Origin: Peterkaempfera griseoplana
Lineage (GTDB): Bacteria > Actinomycetota > Actinomycetes > Streptomycetales > Streptomycetaceae
Direction: 5' to 3'
DNA length: 49,791 nucleotides
Assembly: GCF_001418575.1 (NCBI RefSeq)
Contig: NZ_LIQR01000033.1
Location: 1 to 49,791, forward strand
The notes under the pieces are model-generated. The model was not told where the DNA came from, searched no databases, and was given only the letters and a program-made list of their open reading frames with translations. The translations under genes were made by a program, and so were the position numbers. This document shows positions 34,409-44,758 of the stretch, piece after piece (the first letter of the stretch is position 1; every line of letters begins with the position of its first letter).

Positions 34409-34903
34409 AACAGCAAATCATCTCCCGGAGCGGCCTCCGCCCGGCAGCGCCGCCGCCTGGGAGTGGAGATCAAGGACTCGCTGCGCGAGCTCAGCAACCA
34501 GCTGTCACTGCTGAACCACCAGGTCGGCGGCCATCTCGGCCTCAAGGACGTCGACTTCGACTGCCTGGATGTGATCGTCCGCCATGGTCCGCTCACCCCC
34601 AGCGCGCTGGCCCGGCACGCCGGGCTGCACCCCGCCACGGTCACCGGGATCCTCGACCGGCTCCAGCGCGGCGGCTGGGTGGTGCGCGAGCGCGACCCCG
34701 AGGCCGCCGACCGCCGGGCGGTCACCGTACGGGCACTGCCCGAGCGGCAGTCCGAGGTGTACGGCCTCTTCAGGGGGATGAACTCCGCCATGGACGAACT
34801 CTGCGACGGGTACTCCGAGGACGAACTCCGGCTGCTGGCACGCTTTCTGAAGGACACCGCCCAGGCCGGCCGGACGGCCGCCGACGCGCTGGCCGGGGAG
34901 TGA
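34406..34903 (+). CDS. MarR-family transcriptional regulator of the DoxX-NmrA pair
   Basis: A 165-residue winged-helix regulator. The DNA-binding part reads FDCLDVIVRHGPLTPSALARHAGLHPATVTGILDRLQRGGWVVRERDPEAADRRAVTV (about residues 51-108). The ATG has no ribosome site and lies within a palindromic operator, so the transcript is probably leaderless and autorepressed. The divergent DoxX-like and NmrA-like genes share the intergenic region and are the likely targets. The ligand is unknown. A strong hairpin follows the stop codon. Confidence 0.92.
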   Translation: MNSKSSPGAASARQRRRLGVEIKDSLRELSNQLSLLNHQVGGHLGLKDVDFDCLDVIVRHGPLTPSALARHAGLHPATVTGILDRLQRGGWVVRERDPEAADRRAVTVRALPERQSEVYGLFRGMNSAMDELCDGYSEDELRLLARFLKDTAQAGRTAADALAGE

Positions 34904-34910
34904 GACGGCG

Positions 34911-34939
34911 GCTCCGCGGTGCCGGGAGCACCGCGGAGC
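34911..34939 (+). terminator. marR terminator hairpin
   Basis: A perfect 12-base stem (arm GCTCCGCGGTGC) with a five-base loop lies seven bases after the marR stop. Confidence 0.88.
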
Positions 34940-34982
34940 GAAGAGGGGCCGGGTCAGCACACCGGCCCGGGTCAGAACACCG

Positions 34983-35483
34983 TCACCGTCGGCCGAGCCG
35001 CCGGCCGGACCCGCCGGGCACGGCCCGCTCCGGCGCGCGGCACCTCTGCGCGGCGGACCCGGACGTCGAACGGAGCACAGCGGCCCGGACCCTGCGGCGC
35101 GGCAGCGCCCCGGGCAGCGCCGCCAGCAGCGCGGCGGCGGCCGTCACCACCAGGGCCGGCAGCTGGCCTGCGGACCCGGACCCGGCCAGCTCGCCATAGC
35201 GATGGGCGACGAAGCCGTCGAAGAACAGCCAGCAGACCACCGCCACGACCGGGGCCGCCCACACCCTGGAGAAACGCCCCACGACGGCGGCGAGCGCGGC
35301 GAAGAGCGCCAGTGACAGCCAGGAGGCCCGCTCCTGGCCGGCCGCGGCCAGCCCCAGGCACAGCACCGTCGCCCCCACCGCGGCGGCCGCACCGGACATG
35401 GGCACGGTCAGCCGCGCCGTGACCCGCCGCAGCCGCGGGCTCCCCGGCCGGGACCAGTACATCGGCCCTCGGGTGACTGCCAT
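34983..35483 (-). CDS. Small integral membrane protein, function unknown
   Basis: A 166-residue protein with about four hydrophobic stretches: VPMSGAAAAVGATVLCLGLAAA, WLSLALFAALAAVVGRFS, AAPVVAVVCWLFFDGFVAHRYGELAG (which breaks after WLFFDGF) and LPALVVTAAAALLAALPGAL. The tail is basic. The WLFFDGFVAHRYGEL block looks like a conserved streptomycete membrane-protein motif, and the helix pattern resembles the DUF4118 sensor region of KdpD-like kinases, but I cannot assign a function. ATG at 35483 has GGAGG six bases upstream. It lies 248 bases downstream of kdpE and may or may not be co-transcribed. Confidence 0.7.
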   Translation of the reverse strand: MAVTRGPMYWSRPGSPRLRRVTARLTVPMSGAAAAVGATVLCLGLAAAGQERASWLSLALFAALAAVVGRFSRVWAAPVVAVVCWLFFDGFVAHRYGELAGSGSAGQLPALVVTAAAALLAALPGALPRRRVRAAVLRSTSGSAAQRCRAPERAVPGGSGRRLGRR

Positions 35484-35701
35484 GCCGGCCTCCGCTCGGT
35501 GCGTTCCGTCCGCCGGATGCCGTCTGCACTCCACGCCCCACCTGGAACGGCACCACTGCCAGCGGACCATCCGGGGGGAGTCGACCGGAAGGCTCCTTGA
35601 CGTGTTCCGTACGGCGGCGGGCCTTCTCCTTACGCGTCGTTGACACCCCGGCAGAAACGCGGACCGGACAGCACCGCGCCCGGCCAGGGCCCCGAGCCCG
35701 C

Positions 35702-35739
35702 GACGGCTACGGCTACGGCTACGGCTACGGCTACGGCTC
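35702..35739 (-). repeat. Hexanucleotide repeat carrying five in-frame stop codons of kdpE
   Basis: On the minus strand CCGTAG is repeated five times. The first TAG (35733-35731) ends kdpE, and each later unit puts another TAG in the same frame (35727, 35721, 35715, 35709 as codon starts). Expansion or contraction by slippage would not alter the protein, and read-through would be strongly blocked. Confidence 0.9.
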
Positions 35740-36414
35740 GAAGCGGTAGCCCATGCCCGGCTCGGTGACGAAGTGCCGGGGCCTGGAGGGGTCGGCCTCC
35801 AGCTTGCGGCGCAGCTGGGCCATGTAGACCCGCAGATAGTTGGTCTCCGTGCGGTAGGCGGGCCCCCACACCTCCTGGAGCAGCTGGGTCTGGCCGACCA
35901 GCCGGCCCCGGTTGCGGACCAGGACCTCCAGCAGATGCCACTCGGTGGGGGTCAGGCGGACGTCCGCCTCGTCCCGGCGGACCTTCTTGGCGGCCAGGTC
36001 CACGGTGAAGGTGTCGGTGGCGACGACGGCGCCCTCACCGGGACCGGTGACCGGTTCGGCGCGGCGCACGGCCGCACGCAGCCGGGCCAGCAGCTCGTCC
36101 ATGCCGAAGGGCTTGGTGACGTAGTCGTCCGCTCCGGCGTCCAGGGCCTGGACCTTCTCGTCGGAGGAGTGCCGGGCGGAGAGCACGATGATGGGCACCC
36201 TGGTCCAGCCGCGCAGGCCGCGGATCACGTCGGCGCCGTCCATGTCGGGCAGCCCGAGGTCGAGGACCACCACGTCCGGCGGACGGGCCGCGGCCAGTCG
36301 CAGGGCGCCCGCCCCGTCCTGGGCGGCGTCCACCTCGTACTTGCGGGCCTTGAGGTTGATCACCAGGGCACGGATGAGCTGCGGTTCGTCGTCCACCACA
36401 AGGACCCGGGTCAT
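35731..36414 (-). CDS. kdpE: KdpE response regulator, OmpR family
   Basis: A 227-residue response regulator. The receiver domain has the acidic pocket VDDE (8-10), the phospho-acceptor D52 in VLDLGLPDMDG, and the conserved Lys in DDYVTKPFGMDEL. The C-terminal winged helix RLTPTEWHLLEVLVRNRGRLVGQTQLLQEVWG, then RVYMAQLRRKLEADPSRPRHFVTEPGMGYRF is characteristic of KdpE. Its ATG overlaps the kdpD stop (ATGA). In most bacteria it activates kdpFABC, a high-affinity potassium pump, when potassium or turgor falls. Here that operon is not adjacent. The stop codon lies in a CCGTAG repeat. Confidence 0.94.
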   Translation of the reverse strand: MTRVLVVDDEPQLIRALVINLKARKYEVDAAQDGAGALRLAAARPPDVVVLDLGLPDMDGADVIRGLRGWTRVPIIVLSARHSSDEKVQALDAGADDYVTKPFGMDELLARLRAAVRRAEPVTGPGEGAVVATDTFTVDLAAKKVRRDEADVRLTPTEWHLLEVLVRNRGRLVGQTQLLQEVWGPAYRTETNYLRVYMAQLRRKLEADPSRPRHFVTEPGMGYRFEP

Positions 36415-38975
36415 GGGGTGTGCGCTGCCTTTCGCCTGCGGTCGGGGTCGTCGGAGGCGGGCGCGGGCCCGGCCACCGGAAGGGAGAAGACCATGGTCAG
36501 GCCGCCGCCGGGGGTGTCCTCCGCGGTCAGCCGGCCGTCGGCGGCCTCGGTGAAGCCGCGGGCCACCGCCAGACCGAGGCCGACGCCGGCCCCGCGGGGC
36601 GCGTCGCCGTACCGCTGGAAGGGTTCGAAGACCCGTTCCTTGGCACTGTCGGGGATCCCCGGGCCGCGGTCGGTCACCCGCAGTTCCACCCGGTCGCCCT
36701 CGGGCAGCCGCAGCATGTCGGCGCGGACCACCACCGGCACACCGGGCGGGCTGTACTTGACCGCGTTCTCGACCACGTTGGCGACGGCCCGCTCCAGCAG
36801 CCCCGCGTCGGCGAGGACCAGCGGCAGCCCCTCGGCGGAACTCAGCTGCACCGCGCCCGGCTCCACCCCCACCAGCGCCGCCGGGACGACCTCCTCCAGG
36901 TCGACCGGCCGCGTCAGCGGGGCCACGGTGCCGGTCTGCAGCCGGCTCATGTCCAGCAGGTTGCCGATCAGGTGGTCCAGCCGGTCCGCGCCCTCCTCGA
37001 TCCCGGCCAGCAGCTCGGCCTCGTCCTCGGCGTCCCACTCCACCTCGTCGGAGCGCAGCGAGCTGACCGAGGCCTTGATCCCGGACAGCGGGGTGCGCAG
37101 ATCGTGCGAGACGGCGGCGAGCAGCGCGGTGCGGATGCGGTTGCCCTCGGCCAGCCGACGGGCGTCGGCGGCCTGCGCGGCGAGCCGCTGCCGTTCCAGG
37201 ACCGCCGCGGCCTGGGCGGCGAAGGCGCCCAGTACCCGGCGGTCCTCGGCGGGCAGCACCCGGCCGCTGAGTGCCAGCGTCAGCCGCTCCCCCACCGGGA
37301 CGTCCACCTCGGCGTCCTCGGGCCGCGCCGCCGGACGCGGTCCGGCCCCGGCCACCCGTTGCCAGGCGCCGCGGTCACCGGAGCGCTCCAGCAGCGCGGC
37401 GGACTCGGTCTGGAAGGTCTCCCGCACCCGTTCCAGCAGCGCGGGCAGGGTGTCCTCGCCCTGCATCGCGCTGCCGGCCAGATGGCTCAGGGTCTCGGCC
37501 TCCGCCCGGCTGCGGGCCGCCTGTTGCGCCCTGCGGGCCGCCAGGTCCACCACCGAGGCCACCGAGATGCCCACGGCGACGTACACCACCAGGGCCAGCA
37601 GGTTCTGCGGGTCGGAGACGGTGAGGGTGTGGGTGGGCGGTGCGAAGTAGTAGTTGAGCAGCAGCGACCCCAGCAGCGCGGCGGCGATCGCCGGGAAGAC
37701 CCCGCCGGCCAGCGCCGCCCCCACCGTGAGGGTGAGGAAGAGCAGCAGCGCGGTGGGCAGTCCGGGGTTCCCTGACGCCCGGGTCAGCAGCAGGGTCAGC
37801 AGCGGCGGACCGCCGCAGCCGAGCAGCCAGCCGGAGGCCGCGCGGACCCGTCCCAGCTTGACCGGCAGCCGTCCGGGCAGCCGGGGGCGGCCGCCCGCGG
37901 CGTGCTCATGGGTGACGATGTGGACGTCGATGTCCCCGGACTCGCGAGCCACCGTGGCGCCCACGCCGGGGCCGAGGACGTACTGCCAGGCGCGTCGGCG
38001 GCTGGAGCCCAGCACGATCTGGGTGGCGTCGGCGCCGCGGGCGAAGTCCAGCAGCGCGGTGGGGACGTCGCCGCCCAGCACCGAGTGGTAGCTGCCGCCG
38101 AGGTCCTCCACCAGGCGCCGCTGCTCGGCGAGCTCCCCGGGGGAGACGCCGGCCAGGCCGTCGGACCGCACGATGTGCACGGCCAGCAGTTCACTGCCCG
38201 ACCCCTTGGCGGCGATCCTGGCGGCCCGCCGGATCAGCGTGGCGCCCTCGGGGCCGCCGGTGAGCCCCACCACGATCCGCTCCCGGGCCTGCCAGGTGGC
38301 CGCGATGCGATGCTCGGCCCGGTATCGCCGCAGGTACTCGTCCACCCGGTCCGCGGTCCACAGCAGCGCCAGCTCGCGCAGCGCGGTCAGATTGCCGGGC
38401 CGGAAGTAGTGCGACAGCGCGGCGTCCACCTTGTCCGACGCATAGACGTTGCCGTGCGCCAGACGGCGGCGCAGCGCCTCGGGCGACATGTCGATCAGCT
38501 CGATCTGGTCGGCGCGGCGGACCACCTCGTCGGGGACGGTCTCCCGCTGCCGCACCCCGGTGATGCCCTCCACCACGTCGCCCAGCGACTCCAGGTGCTG
38601 GATGTTGACGGTGGAGACCACGTCGATGCCGGCTTCCAGCAGCGCCTCGACGTCCTGCCACCGTTTGGCGTTGCGGCTGCCCGGGACATTGGTGTGCGCC
38701 AGTTCGTCCACCAGCGCCAGGGCGGGCCGGCGGGCCAGTACGGCGTCCAGGTCCAGCTCGGTGAAGGAGGCGCCGCGGTACTCCAGCCGCCGCCGGGGCA
38801 CCGTCTCCAGGCCGGCGAGCAGTTCCCTGGTGTGGGGGCGGCCGTGGTCCTCGACGAAGCCGATCACCAGGTCGGCGCCGCGGGCGACCCGGCGGTGCGC
38901 CTCGCAGAGCATGGCGTAGGTCTTGCCCACTCCGGGTGCCGCCCCGAGGTAGATCCGCAGCCTGCCGCGCGCCAT
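36411..38975 (-). CDS. kdpD: KdpD osmosensitive potassium-channel sensor histidine kinase
   Basis: An 854-residue membrane kinase. The N-terminal KdpD domain has Walker A GAAPGVGKT (11-19), FVEDHGRPHT and Walker B-like LALVDELAHTNVPG. A UspA-like domain follows (RIVVGLTGGPEGATLIRRAARIAA, QIVLGSSRRRAWQYVLGPG). Four transmembrane helices (DUF4118) include TALLLFLTLTVGAALAGG and LLLNYYFAPPTHTL. A GAF-like segment and the kinase core follow, with the phospho-acceptor histidine H624 in AVSHDLRTPLSGIKAS, the N-box NVVENAVKYSP, and DRGPGIPD and GVGLGLAVA. ATG at 38975 has only a weak ribosome site. It phosphorylates KdpE; both are co-transcribed. Confidence 0.95.
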   Translation of the reverse strand: MARGRLRIYLGAAPGVGKTYAMLCEAHRRVARGADLVIGFVEDHGRPHTRELLAGLETVPRRRLEYRGASFTELDLDAVLARRPALALVDELAHTNVPGSRNAKRWQDVEALLEAGIDVVSTVNIQHLESLGDVVEGITGVRQRETVPDEVVRRADQIELIDMSPEALRRRLAHGNVYASDKVDAALSHYFRPGNLTALRELALLWTADRVDEYLRRYRAEHRIAATWQARERIVVGLTGGPEGATLIRRAARIAAKGSGSELLAVHIVRSDGLAGVSPGELAEQRRLVEDLGGSYHSVLGGDVPTALLDFARGADATQIVLGSSRRRAWQYVLGPGVGATVARESGDIDVHIVTHEHAAGGRPRLPGRLPVKLGRVRAASGWLLGCGGPPLLTLLLTRASGNPGLPTALLLFLTLTVGAALAGGVFPAIAAALLGSLLLNYYFAPPTHTLTVSDPQNLLALVVYVAVGISVASVVDLAARRAQQAARSRAEAETLSHLAGSAMQGEDTLPALLERVRETFQTESAALLERSGDRGAWQRVAGAGPRPAARPEDAEVDVPVGERLTLALSGRVLPAEDRRVLGAFAAQAAAVLERQRLAAQAADARRLAEGNRIRTALLAAVSHDLRTPLSGIKASVSSLRSDEVEWDAEDEAELLAGIEEGADRLDHLIGNLLDMSRLQTGTVAPLTRPVDLEEVVPAALVGVEPGAVQLSSAEGLPLVLADAGLLERAVANVVENAVKYSPPGVPVVVRADMLRLPEGDRVELRVTDRGPGIPDSAKERVFEPFQRYGDAPRGAGVGLGLAVARGFTEAADGRLTAEDTPGGGLTMVFSLPVAGPAPASDDPDRRRKAAHTP

Positions 38976-39424
38976 GTGTGCCAGTCCCGATTTTCCGCCG
39001 ACCTGCGGACAGCCGCGCTGCCCGCCGCCCCGAGCGTACGGCCGGGAAATGCGCCTCGGCCTGCTGGGGGGCCGGGGAGGGTCAATCTTGGCGCCATCTT
39101 GACGGCCGGGGGCCGGGCTGCCCGGACGGGCCGATCGGCCCGGACGGACGGAGCCGGGCTTACGGCCCGGGTGTACGGGCCCGGACGTGCGGAGCCGCGC
39201 GGACCGGGCCGAAGACCGGTGGTTGATCCGCCCCTGCCCGCCGGGTCGTCGCGCCTCGTCCGGGGGTTCGGCGGACTCCGGCGCCGGTCGGGCGGCGGGG
39301 AGGTGCCCACCGTCCTGCGGGCCGAACCAGTTGACGGACCGTCGGACGACAGTTGACACTACAGCTGTAGCACTACAGCCTTTCAGTCATTCGTCGGCAC
39401 TCTCACCCGTCCGGGAGCCGCACC
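38976..39424. other. Divergent intergenic region between kdpD and the SnoaL gene
   Basis: A 449-base non-coding stretch. It contains a direct repeat ATCTTGGCG/ATCTTGACG (39085-39093 and 39096-39104), one helical turn apart as is usual for OmpR/KdpE-type sites, about 110 bases before kdpD. It also has a GGGCCGATCGGCCC palindrome near 39129 and the SnoaL promoter with its palindrome at 39353-39378. No open frame has credible start signals. Confidence 0.55.
39353..39378 (+). promoter_or_regulatory. Promoter with CTACAG operator upstream of the SnoaL gene
   Basis: A consensus TTGACA -35 hexamer (39353-39358) is followed directly by the perfect 12-base palindrome CTACAGCTGTAG (39359-39370). A second half-site makes CACTACAG a direct repeat (39357-39364 and 39371-39378). 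The arrangement looks like a repressor site inside a promoter, of a shape often used by TetR-type proteins. No regulator gene is adjacent. Confidence 0.6.
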
Positions 39425-39817
39425 ATGTCCGTTTCGTCCGCACAGCTGGAGCAGCACAAGCAGACCGTGCTGGCCTTCTACGAGGCCGCCCTCAACCGCA
39501 AGGACTTCGCCGCCGCATCGGAGCTGATCGGCGACCGCTATGTGCAGCACAACCCGCTGATCGCCGACGGCGTCGAGGGCTTCAGGGACTTTCTCGACTC
39601 CCTGCGCGAGAACTTCCCCGACCTGCGCGCCGACGTCCGCCGGCTCTTCGCCGAGGGCGACCATGTCATCGCCCATGTGCACGGGGTGCGCATCCCGGGG
39701 CAGCGGGGCACCGCCATCGTCGACATCTTCCGGTTCGAGGGCGGCAGGATCGTCGAGCACTGGGACGTGATGCAGCCCGTCCCCGACGACGCCCGCAACA
39801 CCAATGGAATGTTCTAG
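39425..39817 (+). CDS. SnoaL/NTF2-like protein
   Basis: A 130-residue protein of the SnoaL-like (NTF2 fold) superfamily. The N-terminal helix VLAFYEAALNRKDFAAASELIGDRYVQHNPLIADGVEGFRDFL and the strands VIAHVHGVRIPGQRGTAIVDIFRFEGGRIVEHWDVMQPVP are diagnostic. The His, Asp and Trp residues line the usual pocket. Members include polyketide cyclases and small isomerases, but this subgroup (often annotated SnoaL-like aldol-condensation protein) is mostly uncharacterised. It is a single-gene unit with its own regulated promoter. No polyketide genes are next to it, apart from the Dpg cassette 0.8 kb away on the other strand. Confidence 0.9.
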   Translation: MSVSSAQLEQHKQTVLAFYEAALNRKDFAAASELIGDRYVQHNPLIADGVEGFRDFLDSLRENFPDLRADVRRLFAEGDHVIAHVHGVRIPGQRGTAIVDIFRFEGGRIVEHWDVMQPVPDDARNTNGMF

Positions 39818-40075
39818 GGCCCGTCCCACCGGACCACTGGCTCCGCCCGGCTCCCCAGGGACCCGCCGTCCCGGCCCCCGGCGCCGCGGGCTTCCTGTGT
39901 CTGGCGGCGGCGGCCGTCTTCCTGATCACCGGCCCCGGCCGCCCCCGGGCGGGCCAGGCGTCCTCTCCGGCGATCCCGGCCCGGCACGAACCGTCGGACG
40001 GGCCCTGACGCCGGCGGGGCCGGTCCGGTGTCCGGCGGACCCGTGTCCGCCCGGGACCGGACCGGCCCCTGCCTC

Positions 40076-40516
40076 TCAGCCCTCGACCCAGCCGTGCGAC
40101 TTGGCGAACTGCACCAGCTCCCGGCGGATCCGCACGATCTGCTCCCCGGTCAGTGCCGGAGCCGCCCGCAGCAGCAGTTCGGTCACATCCGTGGTGCACT
40201 CCTCCGCGGTGAGCACGTCGCACATGGGGTCCTCCCCGTCGACCTGCCGGGAGACCGCGGGCGCGGCCGCCGGAGCGGCCATCAGCGGCGGCGTCAGCGG
40301 GTTCCCGTCGGGCCCCTTGGCGAGGCGTACCGCCAGCGCCTTCAGCCCGCGGTCACCGTCCTCGACCTCGAACTCGACCGCCAGTCCGGAGCGCACATAC
40401 GCCTCCGGGATCAACATGTCGTTCACATGCAGGAAGACATCCTCCCCGCCGTGGTCGGGGGCGATGAACCCATAACCCCGTGCGCCGTCGAACCGCACCA
40501 CACGACCAGCAACCAC
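40076..40516 (-). CDS. Cold-shock-domain protein with C-terminal extension
   Basis: A 146-residue protein. Residues 1-65 form a cold-shock nucleic-acid-binding domain: VAGRVVRFDGARGYGFIAPDHGGEDVFLHVND carries the RNP1 (GYGFI) and RNP2 (VFLHV) motifs. The C-terminal half, ending LTGEQIVRIRRELVQFAKSHGWVEG, is an extension typical of larger streptomycete cold-shock proteins. GTG at 40516 follows GGGGGTT. It binds single-stranded RNA or DNA, probably as an RNA chaperone. It lies downstream of the dpg operon but is separated from it by a long hairpin. Confidence 0.87.
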   Translation of the reverse strand: MVAGRVVRFDGARGYGFIAPDHGGEDVFLHVNDMLIPEAYVRSGLAVEFEVEDGDRGLKALAVRLAKGPDGNPLTPPLMAAPAAAPAVSRQVDGEDPMCDVLTAEECTTDVTELLLRAAPALTGEQIVRIRRELVQFAKSHGWVEG

Positions 40517-40614
40517 AACAACCCCCAGAACACATCGGGCCCCTTGCCCGACACCTAGGCCGGATCGTAACGCGGCAGCCGCCCGGGAGTGCACCCCGCC
40601 CGCGCCCGGTGCCC

Positions 40615-40654
40615 GTCCGGTACGGCGGCGCGGCGCCGCGGCGCCGTACCGGAC
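40615..40654 (-). terminator. Terminator of the dpg operon
   Basis: A 13-base arm GTCCGGTACGGCG (40615-40627) pairs perfectly with 40642-40654, and the enclosed segment CGCGGCGCCGCG is self-complementary, so nearly the whole 40 bases can fold as one hairpin. It begins seven bases beyond the dpgD stop. Confidence 0.88.
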
Positions 40655-40661
40655 GGTCTGC

Positions 40662-43533
<2,872 letters not shown>

Positions 43534-43544
43534 CCGGTCCTCCG

Positions 43545-44711
43545 TCACCATTGGACAAGCGCCGTTTCGATGGTCGAGCCGGGTCCCATGGTCATCATCA
43601 CGCCGTAGTCGCCGGCCCTGACGACGCTCTCCTGGAGCAGGCGCTCATAGGAGAACAGGAACGATCCGCTCGAGAGATTGCCGTAGTCGCGCAGCACCCC
43701 GGTGGTGTGCCGTACGTCGTGCCGGGTGAGTCCGAGGTTGACCCGGACCGCGTCAATGACCTTCTTGCCGCCGGAGTGCACCAGCCAGTGGCCGATGTCG
43801 CTGCGGCGCAGTCCCGCTCCGGACAGCAGGCGGTCGACGACCTGCTCTGCGTTGGCGCCAACCACATAGGGGACGTGCGGGTCGAGGTAGAAGCTGAACT
43901 TCCCCTGGTCGTCGTCCCAGTCGTAGCGCATGGCGTCGATGGCGTCGGTGATCAGATGACTGGCGAAGCCCAGGATCCGGGGGCCGCCGGGGGCCGGCGG
44001 CACGTCCGCGGGAGCGTAGGCGGTGTCCGGCGGGTCGGCGACCAGGGCGACGGCTGCGGCGCCGTCGCCGAAGAGGCTGTTCACCACGGCGGTGCGCATG
44101 GTCCCGTCGATCACATAGGCCGCGGAGCAGGCCTCGGCGCAGAGCAGCACGGCGACCTTGCCGGGGTTGGCGACGGCCCAGCCGGCGGTGGCGTTGAGGG
44201 CGTTGAGGCCGGCGTTGCAGCCCATGCCGACGACGTCGACCCTGCTGGTCCTGGGCCGGATCCCCATCTCACGGATCAGGTGGGCGCTCAGGCCGGGGGT
44301 GAGGAAGCCGGTGGTGGTGGTGCAGCACAGATAGTCGATGTCGGCGAGTTCGAGTCCGGAGCGCTCCAGGCAGGCCCGGACGGCGTCGGCGCCCATCGAC
44401 AGCGCGAGCCGGCGGTGCTTGGCGAGCAGTTCGCCCTGGGCCTCGGGGAGGCGGGCACCGTCGGCGTCCTGGGGCGGGACGGTGACGAAGCGGCGGTCGA
44501 TGGCGCTGTTGAGGAAGACCGAGCGGACCCGGGGGTCGGTGATCCGGAAGATGTCGAGCAGTTCCCGCTGCGAGTAGGACTCCCCACTGTTGGCGGTGCC
44601 CACTCCGACGATCCGGGCGGCGGTGGCGGTCTTCCTCCCCTCGGGCTCCGGAGGGTCCAGGAGGGCGGTGCCCGCGGGGCTCATGGCGGTCATCGGAATG
44701 TCCACCCCCAT
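43545..44711 (-). CDS. dpgA: DpgA, type III polyketide synthase for 3,5-dihydroxyphenylacetate
   Basis: A 388-residue chalcone-synthase-fold enzyme that condenses four malonyl-CoA. The triad is C165 (VVGMGCNAGLNAL), H312 (HWLVHSGGKK) and N345 (DYGNLSSGS). Long stretches such as SQRELLDIF, LFLNSAIDRRF-like VFLNSAIDRRFVTVPP, TTGFLTPGLSAHLIREMGI and GTMRTAVVNSLFGDGAA follow glycopeptide DpgA proteins closely. The start MGVDIPMT resembles that of known DpgA proteins. It heads the dpgABCD set and follows hpgT by 47 bases, all in one direction. It looks fully functional. Confidence 0.95.
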   Translation of the reverse strand: MGVDIPMTAMSPAGTALLDPPEPEGRKTATAARIVGVGTANSGESYSQRELLDIFRITDPRVRSVFLNSAIDRRFVTVPPQDADGARLPEAQGELLAKHRRLALSMGADAVRACLERSGLELADIDYLCCTTTTGFLTPGLSAHLIREMGIRPRTSRVDVVGMGCNAGLNALNATAGWAVANPGKVAVLLCAEACSAAYVIDGTMRTAVVNSLFGDGAAAVALVADPPDTAYAPADVPPAPGGPRILGFASHLITDAIDAMRYDWDDDQGKFSFYLDPHVPYVVGANAEQVVDRLLSGAGLRRSDIGHWLVHSGGKKVIDAVRVNLGLTRHDVRHTTGVLRDYGNLSSGSFLFSYERLLQESVVRAGDYGVMMTMGPGSTIETALVQW

Positions 44712-44758
44712 GAGCGGGCCTTGCTGCGGATGAGCCGCACTGTCGTCAGCATGCCTGG

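Noticed and set aside
39818-40008. Short hydrophobic run after the SnoaL gene that looks like a membrane helix
   Set aside because: The frame has no start codon or ribosome site in the interval and simply continues a shadow of the SnoaL gene.
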